Notes under the pieces: generated by a model
The model's database searches: none
What the model was told of the DNA's origin: nothing
What the model saw: only the letters and a program-made list of their open reading frames with translations
Shown: positions 1 through 7,405 of the stretch, piece after piece
Numbering within the stretch: the stretch's first letter is position 1
Layout: each line of letters starts with the position of its first letter
Made by a program: the position numbers and the translations under genes
Assembly: GCF_012184425.1 (NCBI RefSeq)
Contig: NZ_VTOW01000008.1
Span: 38,054-102,053 of the forward strand
Direction: 5' to 3'
Origin: Candidatus Manganitrophus noduliformans
GTDB lineage: Bacteria; Nitrospirota; Nitrospiria; SBBL01; Manganitrophaceae
DNA length: 64,000 nucleotides

Positions 1-2
1 TC

Positions 3-866
3 GAGGAAGCGTCTGGAGGGGAGTACGGGCGCCAGGAGGTGGCGGTCGACCCATACACCGCCGAGATCTTAGGCGAGCGGCAATGGGGGGGCTACCTGAT
101 GTCTGCAATTTATAAACTGCACTCCAACCTGTTGCTGGAGACGCCAGGAGAGGTCACAGTCGGCATTCTGGGCCTGCTGCTCCTGGTTTCTGTGGGAACC
201 GGGATTTATCTCTGGTGGCCCCTTTTCTGGCCGCCGAGGAGGCGGAAGATCGGCCAGGCCTTCACAATCAGGCGAGGGGCCCGTCCGGTACGATTCTACT
301 TCGATCTGCACAAGACCAGCGGGATCTACAGCGCCGTCATCATTGTCGTGATCGCCTTCTCCGGAATTTATCTCGTCTTTCCAGAGTACATTAAGCCTCT
401 GGTCGATGTTTTCTCCCCCCTGACCGGATTTCCGGAGGTGAAATCGACCCCACTCCCCGGTATGGCGCCGATTTCCGTCGAACAGGCGGTTACTATCGCC
501 GACCGTCTCTTCCGCGATGCGGAGTTGAAGGGAATCGCGCCGCCCGAGGATCCGGAAGGGGTGTATATCGTGGTGAAGCGCCAGCCGGGGGAGGTCAGAC
601 AGGCCTGGGGTGAGAGCCGGGTATGGATCGATGCATACAGCGGCGAAATCCTGGCCGTCCGAAATCCGAAGCAATTCAGCGCGGGGGATACTTTTCTCAA
701 TTGGCTCTTTCCTCTTCACAGCGGAGAGGCCTTGGGTTTACCCAGCCGCATTCTGGTTTTCATCAGCGGTTTCGTGCCGCTGATCCTTTATGTAACAGGC
801 CTCAAGCTCTGGTTCAAGCGTCGGCGGTCGAAGAAGATCAGCCGGGAGCGGAGGAAATTTCAATAA
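3..866 (+). CDS. PepSY-associated transmembrane protein, 5' end cut by window
   Basis: The frame is open to the left edge, so only the C-terminal 287 residues are visible. It starts inside a PepSY repeat (VAVDPYTAEILGE), followed by KLHSNLLL and a membrane segment. Then come DLHKTSGIYS with a second membrane segment, another PepSY-like stretch (VWIDAYSGEILAV), FPLHSGEALG and a last membrane helix with a basic tail. The repeated histidines at helix ends are typical of PepSY-TM proteins such as PiuB and FoxB, thought to bind haem and reduce ferric siderophores at the inner membrane. A second protein of this family closes the siderophore operon, so a role in iron release is inferred. The GTG at 39 is internal, because the PepSY motif continues upstream of it. 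Confidence 0.85.
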   Translation, partial: EEASGGEYGRQEVAVDPYTAEILGERQWGGYLMSAIYKLHSNLLLETPGEVTVGILGLLLLVSVGTGIYLWWPLFWPPRRRKIGQAFTIRRGARPVRFYFDLHKTSGIYSAVIIVVIAFSGIYLVFPEYIKPLVDVFSPLTGFPEVKSTPLPGMAPISVEQAVTIADRLFRDAELKGIAPPEDPEGVYIVVKRQPGEVRQAWGESRVWIDAYSGEILAVRNPKQFSAGDTFLNWLFPLHSGEALGLPSRILVFISGFVPLILYVTGLKLWFKRRRSKKISRERRKFQ

Positions 867-979
867 ATACGGTTCATGCCTCGTGCCTATTCCCTTTGGG
901 CAGCTGTGGTTTTACCATACTGGTCAAGGTCAGGTGTTGGCAGCAGTAAACATGGCACTGGGGAGAATGGCGAGTACAA

Positions 980-1298
980 GTGAACCGGGATACCATCTCT
1001 TCCGTGCTGGCCACCTTTACAGCAAAAACGTGGTGAAAAGACACATGAGGCTGTAGTCCGTCCTCAGAAGCAACCTTCCTGCTGGTCGCCTCCCGGTAGA
1101 CGAGGACGGAAAGGTGAGAGAAGAGGAAGCCGGGACAGTCGTCGGAGAAATTGAGAGACTGGCTCCCTGTGCCGAAAGGGGGGGGCGGTCGATTTGCCTC
1201 CGGGCGACTACGTCCTTTTCTGCAATCTAGTGCAACTGGAAGGCAGCGAGATCGAAGCCCTTACCAAGAAGAAATGCTTTCCGCATTTTAGAGTGGAA
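980..1298 (+). pseudogene. Decayed cupredoxin-domain gene
   Basis: No open frame survives, but pieces of a blue-copper-like domain appear in order across frames. They are FTAKN then KTHEAVV near 1010-1060 (THE carries a copper-ligand histidine), NLPAGRLPVDEDGKV and VVGEIERLAP near 1070-1170, VDLPPGDYVLFCN at about 1188-1226 (ligand cysteine), YQEEMLSAF at 1262-1288 and RVE at 1290-1298. Passing from piece to piece needs at least three frame changes and crosses a stop, so the gene is dead. It may once have been a small periplasmic copper protein. The rest of the stretch between 867 and the promoter at 1495 shows nothing else recognisable. Confidence 0.7.
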
Positions 1299-1494
1299 CT
1301 ATGCGAGGGATTACACCGTACCCCTTGATTCCAACGTTCAGTAATGCGGACTATCTGGAGAGGCGAAGAAGAAAGGCATCGGATTTGCCGGCAGGTATAG
1401 AGAAGGTGGAACGGCCGGTCTTTCATCAAACCTCCGGTAATCTCTCCTGTTCACCAGGCGACCGGAATAAAAATATAAAGAAATAAAATAGGAG

Positions 1495-1524
1495 TTGACA
1501 AGCCATAATGGCTTCATGTATTAA
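1495..1524 (+). promoter_or_regulatory. Sigma-70 promoter of the siderophore locus
   Basis: A perfect -35 hexamer TTGACA lies at 1495-1500. A TATTAA -10 element lies at 1519-1524 after an 18-base spacer. It sits about 150 bases upstream of the first biosynthetic gene and is overlapped by a Fur box. Predicted transcription start is near 1531. Confidence 0.7.
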
Positions 1525-1538
1525 TGATAATGATTCTC
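1520..1538 (+). promoter_or_regulatory. Fur box
   Basis: ATTAATGATAATGATTCTC matches the 19-base Fur consensus GATAATGATAATCATTATC at 15 of 19 positions. It covers the -10 element and the predicted start site, so iron-loaded Fur would block the polymerase. Its position ahead of a siderophore operon supports the call. Confidence 0.8.
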
Positions 1539-1643
1539 AAATTCACTCTCTATTAAGAATAGTTTTAACGGCTGGCGGTCGGCAGTACCAGAACCCAGAA
1601 GCCCGGAGGAATCTTCAAATTTCCCTCCGGGCTTTTTTGTTTT
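1531..1643 (+). ncRNA. Candidate Fur-controlled small RNA or attenuator leader
   Basis: The predicted start site and the intrinsic terminator at 1599-1643 define a transcript of about 110 bases with no reading frame of note. A Fur-box promoter followed about 100 bases later by a terminator is the layout of RyhB/PrrF-type iron small RNAs. The same RNA is the leader of the operon. The terminator 3' arm (CCTCC at 1624-1628) could instead pair with the GGAGG ribosome site at 1658-1662 of the first gene, so an attenuator is equally possible. Confidence 0.4.
1599..1643 (+). terminator. Intrinsic terminator inside the operon leader
   Basis: An 11-base perfect stem, AAGCCCGGAGG (1599-1609) with CCTCCGGGCTT (1624-1634), is followed by a T-rich run to 1643. 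It lies between the Fur-controlled promoter and the first siderophore gene rather than after a gene. Confidence 0.8.
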
Positions 1644-1671
1644 AATCTACCACTCGAGGAGGCAGAACCCT

Positions 1672-2712
1672 ATGGTCTATGAATCGATTGTCAATTGCGT
1701 CGGTCGCACGCCGCTGATCTCTCTCCGGCGGCTCTTCCCCCGGCCCGGGGTGGAGGTCATCGCCAAGCTCGAATTCTTCAATCCGGGCGGCAGTATGAAG
1801 GATCGTCCGGCGAGGTTCATCATCGAACAGGGGCTGCGGGATGGGACCATCGGATCCGGCACACACCTGGTAGAGAGCAGCTCCGGCAATCTGGGCATCG
1901 CCCTGGCGATGATCTCCCGCGTGTATGGTTTAACTTTCACCTGCGTGGTCGATCCGAAGATCACCTCTTCTAACTTGAGAATCCTCCAAAGCCTGGGGGC
2001 CCGGATCGAGATGGTTTCGGAACCGGACAACCAGGGAGGATACCTTCAAAGCCGGATCCGGCGCGTCCACGAACTGCTTGAAGCGATCCCCGGCAGCCTC
2101 TGGATCAATCAATATGCCAATCCGCGCAACTGGCAGGCACATTACTACGGAACCGGGACTGAAATCCTCTCCGATTTGGACCGGCCGATCGACCTCCTGG
2201 TCGCGGCCGTAAGCACGACAGGGACAATCATGGGGATCTCACGCCGGCTGCGTCAGGTCTTTCCGCGCCTCAGAGTCGTCGCGGTCGATGCGGTCGGGTC
2301 TGTTATCTTCGGGGCGTCTCCTGGACCGCGCGAGCTCCCCGGCATCGGGGCAAGCCGGGTGCCTGAATTGCTCCGTCCGGATGAGATTGATGAGGTGGTC
2401 TATGTCAGTGATCGGGAGTCGACGCAGGGCTGCCAGAGTCTCGCTGCCCACGAGGGCATTTTGGCCGGCGGCTCGTCCGGGTCGGTGATCGCCGCCATCG
2501 GGAAGCTCCTTCCGTCTCTCCCGCCCGCGTCTCGAGTGCTGACCCTGCTGCCGGATCGGGGCGAGCGTTACCTCGATCTGGTCTACGACAATGGTTGGAT
2601 TCGAAAGCTTCCCGCTTGCGAGGCCAAACCGGTTTTGTCCTTGCCCGGCGGCGGGTCCGCCCGCCCTGAACAGAACGAGCCCGATAGAGAAATCAAGCTA
2701 CTTTCACTGTAA
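1672..2712 (+). CDS. sbnA: SbnA-like N-(2-amino-2-carboxyethyl)-L-glutamate synthase
   Basis: This 346-residue fold-type-II PLP enzyme of the cysteine synthase family joins O-phospho-L-serine and L-glutamate. It is the first of two steps making L-2,3-diaminopropionate for staphyloferrin B. The PLP lysine is K43 in GGSMKDRPA, where SMKDR is typical of SbnA rather than of cysteine synthases. The substrate/cofactor loop SSSGNLG is at 69-75, and a second glycine-rich loop (VSTTGTIMG) and GGSSGS follow. The ATG has a strong ribosome site (GAGGAGG, 1656-1662). An SbnB-like partner follows after 13 bases, which supports this role over a plain cysteine synthase. The tail after about residue 320 is longer than in the family and looks unstructured. 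Confidence 0.9.
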   Translation: MVYESIVNCVGRTPLISLRRLFPRPGVEVIAKLEFFNPGGSMKDRPARFIIEQGLRDGTIGSGTHLVESSSGNLGIALAMISRVYGLTFTCVVDPKITSSNLRILQSLGARIEMVSEPDNQGGYLQSRIRRVHELLEAIPGSLWINQYANPRNWQAHYYGTGTEILSDLDRPIDLLVAAVSTTGTIMGISRRLRQVFPRLRVVAVDAVGSVIFGASPGPRELPGIGASRVPELLRPDEIDEVVYVSDRESTQGCQSLAAHEGILAGGSSGSVIAAIGKLLPSLPPASRVLTLLPDRGERYLDLVYDNGWIRKLPACEAKPVLSLPGGGSARPEQNEPDREIKLLSL

Positions 2713-2725
2713 AAGGGAGGAAGAG

Positions 2726-3835
2726 ATGGAAAAGCAACCCACGGTTTTAAAAGCGCCTTCTATCCTGTACCTGAATCAAAGCGATATCATTCGACTCGGC
2801 GGATGCTCGTCGCATCTTTATATGGAAGCGGTTCGTCATGCCCTGATCCTGCACGCCCGGGGCGAGGTCGTTCAGCCGCTCAAGCCCTATCTCCGCTGGC
2901 GGGAGCAGGGCCACATCGCCGACCGGATCATCGCCATGCCGGCCTATCTGGGTGGGGGGCGGCCGATGGCGGGGATAAAGTGGATCGGAAGCAAACATGA
3001 CAACCCCGCTCGCTTCGGCCTTTCGCGGGCGAGTGCCCTGACCCTTCTGAACGATCCGGAGACCCATTATCCGATCGCGATCCTGGAAGGGAGCCTCATC
3101 AGCGGAATGCGGACGGCGGCGGTCACCGCGCTGGCGGCGCGACATCTTGCCAAAAAAGCATTTCGTCGGGTGGCCTGCCTCGGCTGCGGCCCGATCGCCC
3201 AGATGCAACTGAAAACCCTTCTGGAGCAGTTTTCCGGAATCGAAGAGATTCATCTATTCGATCTCGTCCCTGAAGCCGCCTGGCGGCTCGTCGCGGCGCT
3301 GCGTCCGGAATCTTCAAGGGTGAAGTATCAGGTCGATCCCTCCGCCGAAGCAGCGGTGCGCGCAGGGGAGGTGGTGATCACCTGCACTGTCGCCGACCAG
3401 CCCTATCTTCACTACGACTGGCTGCAGAAGGGGGCTTTTATCAGCAATGTCTCCATCATGGATCTTCACAAAGAGGTTTTTGTCCGGGCCGACAAGGTTG
3501 TGGTCGATGACTGGGATCAGTCCAATCGCGAGAAAAAGATCATCAACCAACTGGTCCTGGAAGGGCGCTTCTCCCGCGAGCGGCTTCATGCCGAGTTGGG
3601 AGGGATTCTCGCCGGACAGAAACCCGGACGGGAATCGGACGATGAGATCATCCTGCTCAATCCGATGGGGATCGCTATCGAAGATATCGCCTGCGCGCAG
3701 GAGATCTATCAGCGGGCGTTGGCGGAGCGGGTCGGGGCCCGGTTGAGCCTGTATGGGTCTGAGTTGGAGCCGCTCCGCGGTGAAGAAAAACAGAAGGCCG
3801 GCGAGCAGGTTTCTTTAAAAACGGAGGTGCAATGA
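2726..3835 (+). CDS. sbnB: SbnB-like N-(2-amino-2-carboxyethyl)-L-glutamate dehydrogenase
   Basis: This 369-residue member of the ornithine cyclodeaminase / mu-crystallin family oxidatively cleaves the SbnA product to 2-oxoglutarate and L-2,3-diaminopropionate, using NAD. The N-terminal half has the substrate region GIKWIGSKHDNP (about 83-94) and SGMRTAAVTALAA. The Rossmann loop LGCGPIAQ is at about 152-159. The frame opens further upstream inside sbnA, but the ATG at 2726 is preceded by GGGAGG at 2715-2720 and gives the family's length. The stop overlaps the ATG of the TonB receptor (ATGA), so the two are translationally coupled. Confidence 0.9.
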   Translation: MEKQPTVLKAPSILYLNQSDIIRLGGCSSHLYMEAVRHALILHARGEVVQPLKPYLRWREQGHIADRIIAMPAYLGGGRPMAGIKWIGSKHDNPARFGLSRASALTLLNDPETHYPIAILEGSLISGMRTAAVTALAARHLAKKAFRRVACLGCGPIAQMQLKTLLEQFSGIEEIHLFDLVPEAAWRLVAALRPESSRVKYQVDPSAEAAVRAGEVVITCTVADQPYLHYDWLQKGAFISNVSIMDLHKEVFVRADKVVVDDWDQSNREKKIINQLVLEGRFSRERLHAELGGILAGQKPGRESDDEIILLNPMGIAIEDIACAQEIYQRALAERVGARLSLYGSELEPLRGEEKQKAGEQVSLKTEVQ

Positions 3836-6096
3836 AAGGATATTCTTATAACAGGAAGAGGTGGAGTGGATCAGTCAGTCAAGGAATCGTCATCGCGGTT
3901 TGTCTCGCTTTCGCGGCAACGCCGGGTTTCAGCCAGCAGCCCGAACCGGAGGCCCGGCCTCTGGAAGAGCAGAACGGAACCTCCGGCGTGGCGGGGGAGG
4001 AGCCGATCAGAATGGAGGAGGTCGCCGTGACGGCGACGCGCAGCGAAGAGTCGATCGCCGCCATCCCGGGGGCGGTGACCGTGATCACCCGGAAGCAGAT
4101 CGAAGAGCAGGCCACCCTCTCGAGGGATCCGGCGGAGGCGCTCGGCAAGTTGGTCCCGGGCCTGGCTCCCGGCAATCAGTCGCTGAGCAGTTTCGGGCAG
4201 ACACTACGCGGCCGCAACGTTCTGGTCTTAATCGACGGCGTCCCCCAGATCTCGCTCCGGAATGCGTTCCGGGATCTGACCGCCATCGACCTCTCCGCCG
4301 TGGAGCGGATCGAGGTGATCCGAGGCGCCACCGCCATTTACGGCGAAGGGGCCAGCGGCGGGATCGTCAATATCATTACCCGCAGACCGGGCGAAGGAAA
4401 AACCCGCTTCACGACGGAACTCGGCGTCAATACCTCTTTAAGCCACCTCCATCTGAAAGACAGCCTCGGCGGCCGCATCCGCCAGGAGGTGTCGGGCGGA
4501 CGGGGACGGTTCGACTACACACTCAGCGGATCGTTTGAGCGGACCAGCGGCTTCTTCGACGCGGAAGGGGACCGCATTCCTCCTGAACTGCTGAGCGCCC
4601 AGGGGGGGCTCTCCGATCTCAACACGTACGACCTTTTTGGAAAGTTCGGTCTTGACCTCGGCCCGCAGCGGCTTCAACTGACCGTGAACCGCTATCACGC
4701 CCGCCAGGATACCGACGATGCCACCGATCCGGCGGTGAACGCCTTCCCGCCGCGCACCGTCAAGGCGCGGGCCCGCGAGGGGCTGGTGTTGGCGGATCAG
4801 CCCGAGACGGAGAACACGGTCGTCTCCCTCGACTACGACCGGGCCGATCTCTTCGGCAGCCGCCTGCACAGCCAGCTCTTCTTCCGCGATTACCTGACCC
4901 GGTTTTTTCCATCCGATGCCCGCGCTTCTGCCCGCCTGGGGAACAGCATCATTCAATCCTGGGTGGAATCCGAAAAGATCGGAGGGCGCTTGGATATTGA
5001 GACCCCTCTTCCCCTGCCCCGGGTGACGGCGCCGACGCTGTTGTGGGGGGTGGACTACACAGATGAGGAGGCGTTCCAGCCGGTGGCCATCATGGATCCG
5101 GCCGCTTTTGACAACAGCGGCGGGTTGGTTTTCATCAAGACGGGCGAGCGGATGTGGGTCCCGCCGATGACACGGCGCAATCTCGCTCTTTTCGGACAGA
5201 TGGAGTGGGCCGCCACGGAGCGGTGGCTTCTGCGGGCCGGGCTGCGCCACGAATGGATCGGGATCCGCGTCGATGAATTCACCACCCTCGAAGGCAACAC
5301 TATTCCGGGGGGCGACATTGATTTCAGCGCCACCGTCTTCAACACCGGCGCGGTCTTCTACGCGACCGATCCGGTCAGCCTCTTCGTCAGCTTCTCCCAG
5401 GGGTTCTCGGTGCCCGACGTCGGCCTGATCCTCAGGAGCGCCCCTCCCGGCTTCTCTCTCGAATCCTCTCTGCTGGAGCCGATCAAAGTCGATCAGTACG
5501 AAGTGGGTGCGCGCGGGACATGGCCCCGGATACAGTCCTCCGTCTCCGCATTTCTAAGCAAATCGGATCTCGGGATCACCACCACGGGAGGGCCGACCTT
5601 GTTTAACATTACCACCGTCCGCACCCCGGAGGAGATCTGGGGGGTCGAGGGGGTGATCGACCTCCAGCCGTTCGAACGGTGGTCTCTGGGCGGGACCGCC
5701 TCCTGGATCGCGGGAGAGAACGATCCCGACCGGGACGGCAATTTCACCGATATGAACGGGTTTCGCATCCCGCCGCTGAAGCTGACCGCTTATGTCGAGC
5801 ACGACACGCTGCCGCGCTTGCGTTGGCGCAACCGCCTGCAGATACTCTATGTCGGGAGCCGCGACCCCGGCTTGGGAGAGAGGGCATTCGGCGGCCGAGC
5901 GGTAAATAATTACGCCACAGCCGATTGGACCAGCAGCATGGCGGTCGGGCCGGGGGATCTCCGCTTCGGGATTGAGAACCTCTTCAACCGGCAGTACTTC
6001 ACGACCGTCTCTCAACTCCTTCGGACGGGACGCAACGACAGCTTCACGGCGGCGCGGGGGGCGACCCTCCACCTCGCCTATACCATGACATACTGA
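3832..6096 (+). CDS. TonB-dependent siderophore receptor
   Basis: This 754-residue outer-membrane receptor probably imports the ferric form of the siderophore made by this operon. A basic N-terminus and hydrophobic stretch form a signal peptide ending near GFSQQ. The plug domain follows, with a TonB-box-like EEVAVTATR and VERIEVIRGATAIYGEGA. The rest is a 22-strand-type barrel with many aromatic girdles, ending in the aromatic YTMTY typical of barrel C-termini. It starts inside the sbnB stop codon. A receptor placed among the biosynthetic genes, as in the Cupriavidus/Ralstonia staphyloferrin B loci, is the Gram-negative arrangement; the Staphylococcus version has none. Confidence 0.93.
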   Translation: MKGYSYNRKRWSGSVSQGIVIAVCLAFAATPGFSQQPEPEARPLEEQNGTSGVAGEEPIRMEEVAVTATRSEESIAAIPGAVTVITRKQIEEQATLSRDPAEALGKLVPGLAPGNQSLSSFGQTLRGRNVLVLIDGVPQISLRNAFRDLTAIDLSAVERIEVIRGATAIYGEGASGGIVNIITRRPGEGKTRFTTELGVNTSLSHLHLKDSLGGRIRQEVSGGRGRFDYTLSGSFERTSGFFDAEGDRIPPELLSAQGGLSDLNTYDLFGKFGLDLGPQRLQLTVNRYHARQDTDDATDPAVNAFPPRTVKARAREGLVLADQPETENTVVSLDYDRADLFGSRLHSQLFFRDYLTRFFPSDARASARLGNSIIQSWVESEKIGGRLDIETPLPLPRVTAPTLLWGVDYTDEEAFQPVAIMDPAAFDNSGGLVFIKTGERMWVPPMTRRNLALFGQMEWAATERWLLRAGLRHEWIGIRVDEFTTLEGNTIPGGDIDFSATVFNTGAVFYATDPVSLFVSFSQGFSVPDVGLILRSAPPGFSLESSLLEPIKVDQYEVGARGTWPRIQSSVSAFLSKSDLGITTTGGPTLFNITTVRTPEEIWGVEGVIDLQPFERWSLGGTASWIAGENDPDRDGNFTDMNGFRIPPLKLTAYVEHDTLPRLRWRNRLQILYVGSRDPGLGERAFGGRAVNNYATADWTSSMAVGPGDLRFGIENLFNRQYFTTVSQLLRTGRNDSFTAARGATLHLAYTMTY

Positions 6097-6167
6097 AGGC
6101 CTGCAAGGGGTCAGGTTCACAGCAGGCTCTCATCAGCAGCCTTGATGAAGAGGGTGGAGTTCGCTCG

Positions 6168-7400
6168 ATGAAAAGGGACCGGAAGGCTTTCTTGGTGATC
6201 TGGGTCGGACGCTTTCTGGCGACGGCCGGGTTGGCGATGGTGGTGCCGTTTCTTCCGTTCTATCTGGACGAGTTGGGGGCGACCGGGATCAAAGAAAACC
6301 GGCTCTGGACGGGACTGTCGCTGGCGGCTCCGGCGATCATGTTCATCTGGGCGGCCCCTCTTTGGGGACGGTGCGGCGACCGGTGGGGGCGCAAGTGGAT
6401 GGTGGTGCGAGGGGTCTTCGGCATCGCGATCAGCCTGGCGCTGATGTCCCTGGCCCGAACGCCGTTTCAGTTTTTCCTTTGTCGTCTGTTGCAGGGGCTT
6501 GTCGGAGGAGACAATCCCGCCGCCGCGTTTGTCGGCTCTCAGGGGCGGGAGGAGGAGCGCGGACGGGCGTTAGGAAGCTTGCAAAGCGCGGTGGCTGCGG
6601 GATCACTGATCGGGCCGCTGATCGGAGGCCCGGCGGCCTACTTCACCGGATTCCGTCCCCTGCTGCTGGCGCTCGGTTTTCTGACAGGGGTGAACGGATT
6701 GCTGTCGGCCCTGATCTTAAGAGAGGTTCGGCCGCCCCCCAAAGCGCAGATCAAAGAAGGGAAGGGCCCCTCCGCGCCGCCGCGACCTGGCTTCTTCGAC
6801 CTGCTGGGAAACCGAAGGCTGCGGACGTTCCTTATCGCTGGTATCTGGATTCAGGTCGGTGTCTTCGGGCTGGTGACGATCTTTGCGCCGCATGTGGAGA
6901 GATTGACCGGCTCCGCGGGCCTTGCAGCGACCTGGGTCGGAGGACTGCAGGCGATTTTATGGGGCGCCGCCATGGTCGGCGCCCCCTGGTGGGGGCGACG
7001 CAATGATCAGACAGAAGTCGAGAAAAATTTTTTCTGGTCGGCCGTTGCAGGCGGGCTTAGCATCTTTCTGCAGGCGATCCCGCAAAATCCGGCCTGGTTG
7101 ATTCCGCTGCGGATCGTGCAGGGGTTTTGCTTCGGCGCCATTCTCCCTTCCATTCTACTGGTGGTGACGCAAGAATCGTCGGACCAAAACCGGGGAATGT
7201 GGATCGGCGCGGCCAGCTCTTTCCTGTTCATCGGCCAAATTCTCGGCGCTTTGTTCGGCGCGTTGCTCGGCGGAGGGGCGACCGAGTGGATTTTTATCTT
7301 GCTGGGAGGGGCGCACATTATCGGCGGGGGGTGGGTCCGATTTAAACTCAGGGAGCCGATCGGTGCCCCGCTGTATGCAGGCAGACGAAAAGGAGGATAA
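6168..7400 (+). CDS. MFS transporter, probable siderophore exporter (SbnD-like)
   Basis: This is a 410-residue, 12-helix major facilitator protein with the motif-A loop GRCGDRWGRKWMV between helices 2 and 3 and a shorter repeat of it in the second half. Helix 5 is glycine-rich (GPLIGGPAAYFTG), as in drug:proton antiporters. By position in the operon it most likely exports the finished siderophore across the inner membrane, like SbnD. A GGTGGAG site precedes the ATG. Its stop lies within the ribosome site of the next gene. Confidence 0.85.
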   Translation: MKRDRKAFLVIWVGRFLATAGLAMVVPFLPFYLDELGATGIKENRLWTGLSLAAPAIMFIWAAPLWGRCGDRWGRKWMVVRGVFGIAISLALMSLARTPFQFFLCRLLQGLVGGDNPAAAFVGSQGREEERGRALGSLQSAVAAGSLIGPLIGGPAAYFTGFRPLLLALGFLTGVNGLLSALILREVRPPPKAQIKEGKGPSAPPRPGFFDLLGNRRLRTFLIAGIWIQVGVFGLVTIFAPHVERLTGSAGLAATWVGGLQAILWGAAMVGAPWWGRRNDQTEVEKNFFWSAVAGGLSIFLQAIPQNPAWLIPLRIVQGFCFGAILPSILLVVTQESSDQNRGMWIGAASSFLFIGQILGALFGALLGGGATEWIFILLGGAHIIGGGWVRFKLREPIGAPLYAGRRKGG

Positions 7401-7405
7401 AGATC

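Noticed and set aside
4438..5250. A 270-residue minus-strand frame in the TonB receptor gene
   Set aside because: Antisense shadow of a clear outer-membrane receptor; no ribosome site or domain.
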